From: Eudorina sp. 2006-703-Eu-15
Taxonomy: Eukaryota > Chlorophyta > Chlorophyceae > Chlamydomonadales > Volvocaceae
Assembly: GCA_003117195.1 (NCBI GenBank)
Contig: BDSI01000072.1
Location: 98,546 to 162,545, forward strand
DNA: 64,000 nt
Reading direction: 5' to 3'
Positions 46,742 through 55,589 of the stretch are shown one piece after another (position 1 is the stretch's first letter; the number at the start of each line of letters is the position of its first letter). The notes below the pieces were generated by a model. That model saw only the letters and a program-made list of their open reading frames with translations. It ran no database searches and was not told the DNA's origin. A program made the translations under genes and the position numbers.

Positions 46742-49700
46742 CCCCACCCCCACCCCCACCCTCACCCCCACCCCCACCCTCACCCTCACCCCCACCCCCA
46801 CCCTCACCCCACCCCCACCCTCACCCCCACCCCCACCCTCACCCCCACCCCACCCCCACCCCCACCCTCACCCCCACCCCCACCCCCACCCCCACCCCCA
46901 CCCCCACCCCCACCCCCACCCCCACCCCCACCCGGGCGATGACGAGCCCCGGCACCAGGAGGGCCGGCACCAGCGCCGCCACCACCAGCTTGCAGATGGT
47001 GTGCAGCCGCATGCCCGACACCAGGATGTCCAGGAACCAGTAGTGCTGCCGCATGAACCACACACCTGCGGGCCAGGGTGGTGGGTGTCGTGGGACATTC
47101 GCGTTGATCCGCATCCGGGTCGGGTCGGGTCGGGTCGCGTTGGGTGCAGTCGGGTGTCGGGTCCGTTCAGCGAAGGGCCCGTGCCGGCGTTATGGTGGAC
47201 CGTGCCGGCGTTATGGTGGACCGTGCCGACGTTATGGTGGACCGTGAGAGTGGCGGCAGGGGCTGCGGTGACGAGGTTCACGTGGGGGACCCGGGCCGGA
47301 CACCACGGCAGGCACCGCCTGAGAGGTAGGTCCAGCCGGTGGAAGCCGACCGAGGACTGGACCACGGCTGGACTGGGTGGCTGTTGAGGGGCTGAAGGGC
47401 GCTGCTGGGGTGGATGGGGTTATGCCGCGGGCTGGGCTGGGGGCCGCAGCTCGCTCGACGCTGCGTCTTGAAGCACTCAGCTCTGCGCTGCTCAGCACTC
47501 GGACCCTTCCGCAGACCTACAGCGCCGCACTCACGCCCTGCCGCGCCGCGCACGTCGATGGCCCCGTCCCCGATTCCCCCCGCGTGGCCGTGCCCGTGTC
47601 TCCCCCCCACAAAAAAACCGTCGCTCTGGCAGCAGCGCAGTTTGAAATGTCCACCAATTTCCTCTACCCGCCCCTCCCCGATCGCCCCCAGTGTGGCCGT
47701 GCCCGTGTAACCCCCTCCCTCACATGTCAGGAAGGCGCCCACTACGAACACCAGGTACTCCCTCAGGCTGCGGCTCTCATAGAACAGCGAGAGGCCGCAG
47801 GCGGCCAGCAGCGGCGCGGGCAGCCAGGCGAACGGCACGCCGGCAGCAAGCGAGCCTGCAGCAGGGAAGGGGGCCGCCCGGACATCGGAGGCATCAGCGG
47901 ACACACGGTGAACTCTCCTTGCGCCCGGCCTATGGTGTCATCCATGCAGTATGTCTGCCAGTGGCGTCCTGGAGCCACCACCACCACATCTATCTCCACG
48001 TGGTAGTGGCTCCACATGCAGACGTGGCGGCTCCACACCCAGACGTGTTAGTATTGGGTCACCGAGATTAAAACTCTGGGCACGTCACATACCCTAGGAG
48101 CAAGACACGCTCCTCCCGCGACGCAGCCCGCGCAACAACCCCGGTTGGCAGTCTTTGCCCGCCCGCCCAACATCCCAGTCCCACCACGCGCCCCGCCCCG
48201 CCCCACCCGGATCCCCGCACCCGGGTGCACCCGGCAGACCCCCCCATATGCCCCCGCCCACCTGCAGCCGTGCAGAGCAGCAGGAAGGAGCCCGCCACGG
48301 TCACGTCCACGGTGGCCCCCAGGGCGCCCGTCAGGTGCAGCAGCAGCACCACCGCGCAGCCGAACAGCGCAAAGGTAACCGCCAGCCAGTTCCACGGAGG
48401 CGGCAGCTGGATGTACTGGCCAAAGCCGTGGAACACCACGCGGCCCTCGAATCCCACCAGCGCCAAAAGCAGCGCCCCCGCAATGATCGCCTTGCGGATC
48501 ATCCCGGCGAGTCCGCGCGACGGCGTGGCGATGTACGGCGTTGAGCCGTACGACGGACCGTCGCCGGAGGCCGCGGCCGCGGCGGCGCCGCGGCCGGCAT
48601 TGACCGGCGCCGGCATGGCCGGCGCCAGCCACCACATGCCGCCGGGCAGCAGCGCCAGGACCAGCGGCATGCCGCCCGCGAGCAGCAGCACCGAGTAGAG
48701 GTGGAGCGGGAAGGTGATCACGATCCAGTGCACTGCCGCGTAGGTAAGGGCGGGCAGGAAGGCCACCAGCGCGGCCATCAAGGCGCCGTCGGCGCGGGTC
48801 TGCACCACCGCCTCGGGGCCCACCGCGGGGCCGCCGCCCAGGCCCGCCGGCCCGGCCTTGACCTGCGGCGCCACCGACACACGGGACGACCCAAACACGT
48901 GTCGGTGCCCTATTATCACTATTATTATCAAGGATGTTATGCAGCCCTATGCCGCACTCCAACGAACCAGCCGGCGCGTGGCAAACGGCGAAGCAACGCT
49001 GCTTCCGCTGTTGCCAGCCGCGTGAGGGCGCTGCCTGACGCGAGTTACAGTACACGGTTGGTCTTTTCCTTTCCTCGCCAACCCGTCCGTCTTCACTTGC
49101 GACTTGTCCGGTTGGCCACAAGTCACCCTCCCTGCCTGTTCCGCCCCTCCCTCCCACGCACTGTGACCCAGAGCGAGCTCCGTGTCACCGGAAACCTCGC
49201 CGTGCGGGGCCGCTTCGGGTAACAGTGGGGGGTTGTTGCTCGAGGAACCGACAGGTTGGATGCGACCCTCAGCCCACGTGCTTTGAACCTTTGATGTCAC
49301 CCGGTTCACAGCTCCAACGGCATCCGGAAGGCATCCGGGGGGCTCCGCAAATACACGCAGCAGCAGGCAGCCCCCGGCTGTCACTCACGTTGTAAAAGGA
49401 CGACATGAGCGGACGGCCCAGCAGGTAATACAGCGTCGCCAGTACGACGGCCAGGTAGTACGGCACGTCCGAGTACGGCACGAAGGTCGCCAGGCCCAGG
49501 CAGTGGATGACCGCCGCCAGCGGCAGCGACGCCGTCAGGACGCAGCGCTCAAAGTAGATGGCGGCAGCGGGGTACTGCATCTGCAGCCACTTGAACTGCA
49601 GCGACGCCCACATCCCGGTCAGGATGGACAGGAAGGTCATGGCGAAGATCATGCAGATCTGCAGCAGTATGGGCGCGTCCGAGGTGGCCAGCAGCGCAAC

Positions 49701-49979
49701 GGTGAAGGCCACGTCCGCGCTCGCCACCGTCAGCCAAGCGCAAGAGAAGGCGCCCTCCCGGTATTGGAGCGCGTCCATGAGGTAAACGACCATTGCGCCG
49801 ATGGTCAGGCAGGACAGCACGCTGGCGCCGCCGATGATGGCGACGGTGGCCAGACAGGGCAGCAGCGCCAGCGCGACGCGCCCGTTGTATTTGAAGTCTG
49901 CGGGCGTGAAGCGCGTGGTGGGGGCGCTCGCCGGCGCCGCTCCGGCGCCTGGGACAGTGTAGTAGCTGGCTGCGGACAT
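40042..49979 (-). CDS. NEF1: NO EXINE FORMATION 1-like polytopic membrane protein
   Basis: Twelve exons (minus strand): 49979-49389, 48862-48262, 47855-47724, 47065-46932, 45831-45714, 45159-44424, 43532-43331, 42879-42676, 42180-42042, 41594-41296, 40964-40775, 40265-40042. Every join keeps phase, giving 1,189 residues against about 1,120 in land plants. Collinear landmarks recalled from the plant family: an N-terminal block with [59 protein letters not shown] with [38 protein letters not shown] and [60 protein letters not shown]; the C-terminal [12 protein letters not shown] with [15 protein letters not shown]. Hydrophobic segments run throughout. In Arabidopsis the protein is needed for pollen-wall primexine and plastid membranes; its algal role is unknown. 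Introns carry many minisatellites. The ATG was chosen over an upstream TTG. Confidence 0.92.
40682..40740 (+). repeat. 15-bp GGGGCCCGGGGAGGC tandem in NEF1 intron 11
   Basis: A GC-rich 15-16 bp unit is repeated three to four times and contains the palindrome GGGCCC. Confidence 0.75.
42312..42350 (+). repeat. Interspersed element, partial copy 7
   Basis: GTAGACAGAGAGAAGCTGC followed by GCTGCTGCCAGAGCAGAAG keeps the 3' half of the interspersed element. It lies in intron 8 of the NEF1-like gene. Confidence 0.6.
42378..42436 (+). repeat. 12-bp CGGCCAACCGCT tandem in NEF1 intron 8
   Basis: Four to five near-perfect 12-bp units (CGGCCAACCGCTA and single-base variants). Confidence 0.85.
43275..43304 (+). 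repeat. Short element beside CA tract (family C, copy 2)
   Basis: GGGTCGGGCGGGTCTCTTCT, then CTAAACACAC, in NEF1 intron 7. It matches 5652-5681 and, inverted, 43876-43903, so the latter two copies bracket exon 7 as inverted repeats about 570 bp apart. Confidence 0.7.
43553..43873 (+). repeat. ~23-bp minisatellite GGTCAGGTTGG in NEF1 intron 6
   Basis: About fourteen units of two interleaved types, GTGGTCAGGTTGGAGAGGCG and GTGGTCAGGTTGGGGGACGT, in irregular order for 320 bp. The two variants are nearly invariant internally, which suggests recent expansion by slippage or unequal exchange. Confidence 0.95.
43876..43903 (-). repeat. Short element (family C, copy 3, inverted)
   Basis: GTGTGATTAGAAAAGAGACC followed by CGCCCGAC directly abuts the 43553-43873 minisatellite. 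It is the reverse complement of the blocks at 5652 and 43275. Confidence 0.65.
45140..45325. repeat. Tandem duplication of the exon 6 splice acceptor (NEF1-like gene)
   Basis: The block around the true acceptor of exon 6 (GAGGTGGCCAGCACGAGCC to GGAACGACAGGTGTTGTG) is repeated about 100 bp upstream in transcript sense. There, GAGGTGGCCAGGACGAGCC starts at 45241, and GGAACGACAGGGTGTTGTG follows after a 20-odd-base insert. The copy retains a CCGGCAG acceptor and about 22 exon bases but no continuing exon. Confidence 0.85.
45611..45647 (-). repeat. Interspersed element, partial copy 8
   Basis: Inverse orientation, CAGCTTCAAAATGCCAGCC then AATTTCCTATATCCCC, in NEF1 intron 5. It retains the two ends of the element with a changed middle. 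Confidence 0.5.
46203..46933. repeat. 730-bp CCCTCA/CCCCCA hexamer array in NEF1 intron 4
   Basis: Almost pure hexamers CCCTCA and CCCCCA, C-only apart from T or A at fixed spacing, fill most of intron 4 and run to within a base or two of the exon 4 donor. The gene is on the minus strand, so its pre-mRNA carries the G-rich complement (GTGGGG/GTGAGG), which also mimics 5' splice sites at every unit. The plus-strand Pro/His ORF through it is an artefact. Confidence 0.95.
47179..47247 (+). repeat. 21-bp tandem in NEF1 intron 3
   Basis: GTGCCGGCGTTATGGTGGACC is repeated three times, with one base changed in the third unit. Confidence 0.9.
47624..47670 (-). repeat. Interspersed 40-50 bp element, copy 5
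   Basis: Inverse orientation: CTCTGGCAGCAGCGCAGTTT, then GAAATGTCCACCAATTTCC. It lies in NEF1 intron 3, in the same sense as the host gene. Confidence 0.85.
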
Positions 49980-50871
49980 GGCTGCAGGAAGGGGTCTAGG
50001 ACGCGTGTAGGCTGCCGGGGTAGGTGGCAAGCAGAGGGTGCAGTCACAGGCTGTCGCCTGGCCGCAGGCAGAGAGTCACTCAAAATAGGGTGAGGTTAAG
50101 CTCAGCTTGTGTGCAAGTCGCTCGGCGGTGAAGACAGGGCTGGTCCGAAGAAGAAGCGAGGACGAGCGGTGATGATCTTCGCGGGAACGGCAACAAGCGC
50201 AGCGGTTCCCGGCAAAACGCTCCGTAGGTTCCAAGATACAGCATGCGATGAACAGTTTGGTGGCGTAGGCACGGCTTCCGTGGTCCACGACCACGGACTG
50301 TTACTGCCCGACCATGTTGCTAGTAGGCCGGGAGACGCTTATTTGTTGGCTGCTTGTAACAACGGCCAGTGTTATATAGCGCAGTAGGAAGTAATCGCGC
50401 CCAGTGGCAAAACTGTCGGAGAGCACGATCGGAAAGAGAAACCGGGCAAATGATCCGTTGGAGTAGTTTTAAGCCAAGGCAATTTCACTGATGTGATCTG
50501 AGGGAGTTGCGCGAAAAACTTCGCATGCGTTCGGCGTCCTATTCTGCAAGCTTTCGGTTTGTACGTACAACCATACACTCTATTCCAACTGTAACAGAGA
50601 GGCCCAGCTGAATGAGTCCAGTGGAACTACAATCATGACGATAGTAATATATAGTTGCGGCTCTTTCTGAACCGCGTGAAACATTGGTTGAGACGTTTCC
50701 GACTTGACACGCACAAATTCATACATTAGAAAACACGAACAAAAGTCGAATTTGACGAAGAAATCACCTATTCGCGACGTTGCGGGTGTGTTCCCTTAGT
50801 TGTTTTCGGCGCGGGCGGCGCTGCATCGCAACACGTTCATAGGGCATCAGACCAGCGGGTAATCCCCAGCC
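49980..50871. promoter_or_regulatory. Shared divergent promoter region, NEF1-like / RPA12
   Basis: About 890 bp separate two start codons that point away from each other, so both promoters must lie here. The side next to RPA12 (50570-50800) is AT-richer. No TATA box or operator could be assigned with confidence; the call rests on gene orientation only. Confidence 0.5.
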
Positions 50872-52533
50872 ATGGCTTCGGAAAAGGACTGGATGTTCTG
50901 CCCAAAATCAGGCTATCTCCTTACCGTGGACCCCAAGCGTCAGGTCGCGTCATGCCAGGCGTCAGGCTTTCAAAAACCCCTTTCAGGTGCGCTGAAATAA
51001 AGTACGGGGACTGCGTTCGTGCCGAAGTCCGCCCTGCGTCACAGCGCAAAGTCGGGGTGCCGTGGGAGGCGTCCGCCCCATCCCGTGCCGCCACCTCCCC
51101 TCCCACATTCACACCACGTCACTGGCGCGCATCTCCGCCGCAGTCACGGCCACCCATTGCCGACCATGCTTCGTCGGGCCTTCAGGAATCGCCTGCGCCA
51201 TGTAGATCCTCCCCGTCTCCACCTCGGCACTACCCCCTCCGCGGGCGCCGTCCCGCCGAGACCCCGCAGCTCGTTCCCGGCACCCCCCGCCGCACAGCCA
51301 ACGCGGACTGCGGATTCATCCATCACCCTTCAGCCCTGGGCTTCCTTCGCTCTATGACCCTCACCCCCTATGGCCCTCACCCTCTGAACCTCCTCCCTTG
51401 GCTGGGCGCCCCAGAGTTCGCCTCCGTGCGGGTGACCCTCCGCACCGACATGGAGGACTACCGCCGCCGGTACGCGCTAGAGCCCCTCGTCCGGACGTCC
51501 GCGGATGACGAAATGCACAAGGGGCGCAAGCGTGCAACGGTGAGGCGCTTCCGCCGGGCGGAGGGGGCGCGACAGCGCCCCGCAACCAGCCGGCATCGGA
51601 GTCAGGGGAGAGGGATGCAATCAGTGCTGGAGAGGCCGTCCGCGGGCGGCAGGGGTGTAGGAAATTGGTAGACATATTTATACTGCGCTGCTGCCAGAGC
51701 GAATATCCGGTGGCGTTTTGTGCCCTAGGATTAGCCACTGGGCATGTAGGATGCTTGCTCTTGGGCCCAGCAAGCATGCCCAGGCCGGGGCAAGGAGGCA
51801 AGCAGCCCAGGTCTCGCGGCGGCGGCGGGAGAGCGGCGCAGGGCAGCGCGCAACACGGCGCTTCGCAGCAGCCCACCCTACGGGCAGGATTCATGGGGAC
51901 CTCCGCCACGGCCGCAAGAGGGCGTTTCTGTTCCCCCATCGGGCCGGGTCCGCTCCCTGCGCCTGCTCCGCGAAGCTCCGAAACCGCCCCCCGCGATCGT
52001 ACGGATCCTGCCGTCTGCCGTCTGCCGCCGTCGCGGTCCCCCAGGTGGACGAGCCCTGCCCCAAGTGCCATCACCGCCAAATGGAGTACTACACGATGCA
52101 GCTGCGATCCGCGGATGAGGGGCAGACCGTGTTCTACGAGTGCAGGAAGTGCGGGTGAGGGCGAGGATGGGGCGGGAATGTGGGGTGAGGGGTGGGGTGG
52201 GGTGTTGAGAGGGTACCGTCGCGGTTTCCATCCGGGAAGCGGTCATCGGGGGGCACCGCTGGGGCCCCTGCTGGAGCCGCGCGGGGCCCAGCAGTTGGCC
52301 TAGCTTGGGCGGCTGGGGGTGCAGGCAGGCAGGCAGGCAGGCAGGCGGGCAGGCGGGTAGGCAGGCAGGCGGACGGGATTGTGCGCGGGCTGGCTGGCCT
52401 GCGGACGTGGCGTGCAGGTAGACTGCGTGCTTGCGAGATCTGAGGCCGTCACTGGCCGTCGCCTTGCCCCATCCGTGCTTCGCTCCCCGGCGCCGCTCCC
52501 TCGCACAGGCACAAGTACTCGGTCAACACATAG
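50872..52533 (+). CDS. RPA12: RNA polymerase I small subunit RPA12 (A12.2)
   Basis: Exons 50872-50986, 51415-51539, 52045-52154 and 52509-52533; phases agree; 124 residues, the family's usual length. The subunit supports transcript cleavage and termination by RNA polymerase I in the nucleolus, through a TFIIS-like C-terminal zinc ribbon reaching the active site. That ribbon is intact: Cys85 and Cys88 (CPKCHHRQM), the invariant QLRSADEGQTVFY hairpin with catalytic Asp104-Glu105, Cys113 and Cys116, ending HKYSVNT. The middle links by MEDYRRRYALEPLVRTSADD. The N-terminal ribbon that anchors the subunit is odd: FCPKSGYLL and SCQASGF show Cys-x2-Ser in both halves instead of Cys-x2-Cys. TFIIS and RPB9 are less likely because of the short length. 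The last exon is only 25 bp. Confidence 0.92.
51656..51710 (+). repeat. Interspersed 40-50 bp element, copy 6
   Basis: The best-preserved copy: GTGTAGGAAATTGGTAGACA, TATTTATACTGCGCTGCTGC, then CAGAGCGAATATCCGG. It lies in intron 2 of RPA12. The downstream word (AATATCCGG here, AACGTCCGG in copy 1) may extend the element. Confidence 0.85.
52320..52365 (+). repeat. GCAG tetranucleotide microsatellite
   Basis: About ten GCAG/GCGG units in intron 3 of RPA12. Confidence 0.9.
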
Positions 52534-55500
52534 GTAGGCGCCAGATGCCCACCGCGCCGGCCCGCGTCCGCGCCTCACGGCAGCTTCGGCGCCGGCTGTC
52601 AGCGGGAACCAACGACAGGACCCGAAGTCGACCCCGCGCTGCTCGGGCGCAAAGGTCACCCAGGGCGGAGTGACGAACCGATGAGCGATGACGCGACCGG
52701 GCGCTTTGGCAGCGTCCGGGGCAGGAGTGCCGGCCAAAGGAGTGGTGGCAGCAGTTGCGGCAGCATCGCCGGAGCCCCGGGCTCACACCTGGCCGACCTG
52801 GGGAGGGATTGGCTTGGGTGGGCTGGCAGGGTCGGGGGTTGGTTCTTCAGCAGAGCCATTTGGTTCAACAATCGGGTTGTGTGGTTGTCCTGAGCGGCTG
52901 TCATCGGGCCGTCGCGGGGACAGGGTCTCCTGTTGGGGCAAGAGGTGTGAGGCGAGGGTCGGCTGCACGGAAACCCAATCACGGGACTGGTCGGTTTGCT
53001 TTCGGCGGCGATGCTAGTGGTGGTAGCGTTTGGTACTGTCGTACCGTTCCGTGGTTTGAGAGGGTGCATGCGCGGCGGGCGAATGCTGCCATTGTCATTC
53101 TTGTTGAGGGCGCGTCCGATTCTCTTTTCGGAAGGCCGTGTGTGGGCCTGGAGTTATGACGGAAAGAATGACACCAACACGCGACGATGCTCAGCGGGGC
53201 CGGGGCAGGTGGTTCATGACTGTACGACAATAATGAACGCTCGTCAAGTCGAGGTGGAGTGACTTTGAAAAGTCTTCTCCAGTGGATTGACAGGGGCGCA
53301 GGGTACAGACGAGCGCACGACAGCGCGGAACCGGCGGTGCCTGGGCTGCACCTGGGTGCCAGCCCTTCGACGGCGATACGGCATCGGTACATGGTCACTC
53401 TTTTCCTCCCGGATTGGCCGGATCAGGTATGTGGCGGCGTTCCGGCTGACTGGCCAGTCGTGAAGGAGAAGTGCTACTCTGCGGGGTCGGTGAATACGGA
53501 AAGGGGCGAGTCAGCCGGCGAAGAGGTGCGACCGCGATGTCGAACCGTACATACGGGATTGTACTGTGGCGGTTGGGAATTTCGACGGACACGGACGGCG
53601 CGGGCAAGGCTGGGTGCAGCCGGTATAATGTTGGTGCCACATGCTTTGGTATCTAATCATATGAGATTTGAATCTTTGGGAAGGCGTAGGCGGGGCAGGA
53701 AGGGAGGTGCCTGCCAATTTCTCGTACGAACGATGTACAGGCAGTGCAAGAGATCAGTACGATAGCTAGCACATGACCGTGAATGGGCACGCGAGGCGCG
53801 GAAAGACGTTCTCAGACGTTTATGCGTTGCTGGTGAGGTGGAGGTTTCCAGGCGGACGAGGTAGCCGTCTGACGAAGTAGCTTTTCATGTTCTCTCGGTT
53901 GCGCCTGTACATGTACGGCGTCCGGTCACTGCGAGTTTTGCATCAAAACGCAAGTAGGATCTGCCTGCGACGACTAATCCTACGAACACTTTAGTTGATT
54001 TGTTGGAAGGTGGCTGCGCTTACGGTTACCCAAAGGAGCGAGTCCATGCGTGTGGTCATCTCATCGAACAGGCTACTTGTCGTACCCTCGCAGGTAAGCG
54101 CGTTCGGTGCAGCAGCTGTGCTGCAACGAGGAAAGCAAAGCCTACATAATCATATTTTTACGCGATGTCCGACATATAACGTCTTAGCGAGGACCTCGAA
54201 GCCAAAATTGCATGGTTGGGCGTAAGGAAGTGGAGGGAACGCCGTAGCATTTCGACCCGTGGGACGCTGTAGTCCCACGGCATCCACAAACTCCAAGGTG
54301 TGCAAACAAGCACTCATTTTGGTCCAGAGTAACAAGATGCATGACATTTTATTAGGAGCTAGGTGAGGATGCGGCAGGCGGGTGCCAAAGACCTGTGCGC
54401 AGAAGCTTCATGATATTAGACCAACAAAATGAGGGGCCACAACGACACCAACATGTACTCTATGCTGCATTAACATCGTATGCAAATTCAACATGCGTAA
54501 ATTTGACGTTTTGCAGAATAAGCAACCCTGTGGCCGTTGTGCCAGCACCCTATGCCAGAAGCGGTGACAAAAGAAGGTATGGAATTAAGAGAAGACAACT
54601 ATGTGGGTTATGAAGCCCGAATCCTGGGCTGCGAAGCTTGCAGTTCCATTTTTGCCGTAAGACCTGTACGGGCAAGGGGAAAGCCTGCGTTTCAGCCTGT
54701 CTTGCTGCTCGTTGCCAAATGTTCTATAAAGCAATGGTTGTCATAAGCGTAAAATACTTTGCACTTGTAACAGGAGGCAGGAGCCAGCCCGTTCTCTGTA
54801 TATTCAGCTGTGGCCAACACTCGTGCGGCGCAACAACCGAGCTCATCGTCTGGCCAATATGTCTTTTAGACTTGGGAAGGAAGCAAGGCAGCTATGCTGG
54901 AGCAATGCGGAGCTGTGGGGCAGGTTGGTGTTATCGGGCGTTCGGCAACGTCGGGAGGGGTGCAACTGGGGTGATTTTGCATGCGCTACTGGTAGAGATT
55001 AGGCACAATAGTGTCTGGGAATGGCTAAGGATGTCGGAAACGGCCATTTCTTTCCCTCGGCGTCGCCGAAATGAGCATCAGGAATGTTGCAGGAGAGGCT
55101 GTTTTACTGGATGCGCTGACACTTCATGTTCACAATGATCATCATATGACTTTAAGGGCGTCCGTTGTGCGTGTCGTTTCGAAATCGGGTGCATCGCGAC
55201 CCAAGACGGTTGTCGCGCCGAAGGGCGGGAGCAATGACGCCGGCCTGCAGACAGCCGCTTACGCTGCGCTTTTTTTGCAATTATAAAGATAACATAATCT
55301 AGTTGTCACTTGCCGCTCGGTATCCCATATCGCGCTGCGAGGAAGGAGAAAATCGGTGCCGACTCGAGACCCCTAACTGACCCGGGGTAGCGACTCTCGG
55401 TCCTGAACATGCGCTAGCTTGCGTCGCGGGTCACGCTGCCACGTCAAGTAGAGCCCATTATTACCAGGGTTTATTTTTTGTGCGGCAGCCGGTGTTATTT

Positions 55501-55589
55501 GGTCAAGGCTGGCCTGTTTTGTGCAGAAATTTCGGATTTCCAAATCCGGTCACAACGGTCATCAGTTTTCCTCGTCCTTCTCCTCGCAG
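52534..55589. other. 3 kb intergenic region, lower GC
   Basis: This holds the RPA12 3' flank and the 5' part of the F-box/LRR gene, whose first exon must lie here but was not found. ORFs in the region show no family signature. No repeats of note were seen beyond short AT-rich stretches at 54100-54500. Confidence 0.5.

Noticed and set aside
46203..46933. Interstitial telomere
   Set aside because: The hexamers are CCCTCA and CCCCCA, not the TTTTAGGG or TTAGGG type of green algae and plants, and the array lies inside an intron.
45485..46942. Long plus-strand Pro/Ser/His open frame resembling a hydroxyproline-rich wall protein
   Set aside because: It is translation of the CCCTCA/CCCCCA array on the strand opposite to the NEF1-like gene and overlaps its exons 4 and 5 antisense.
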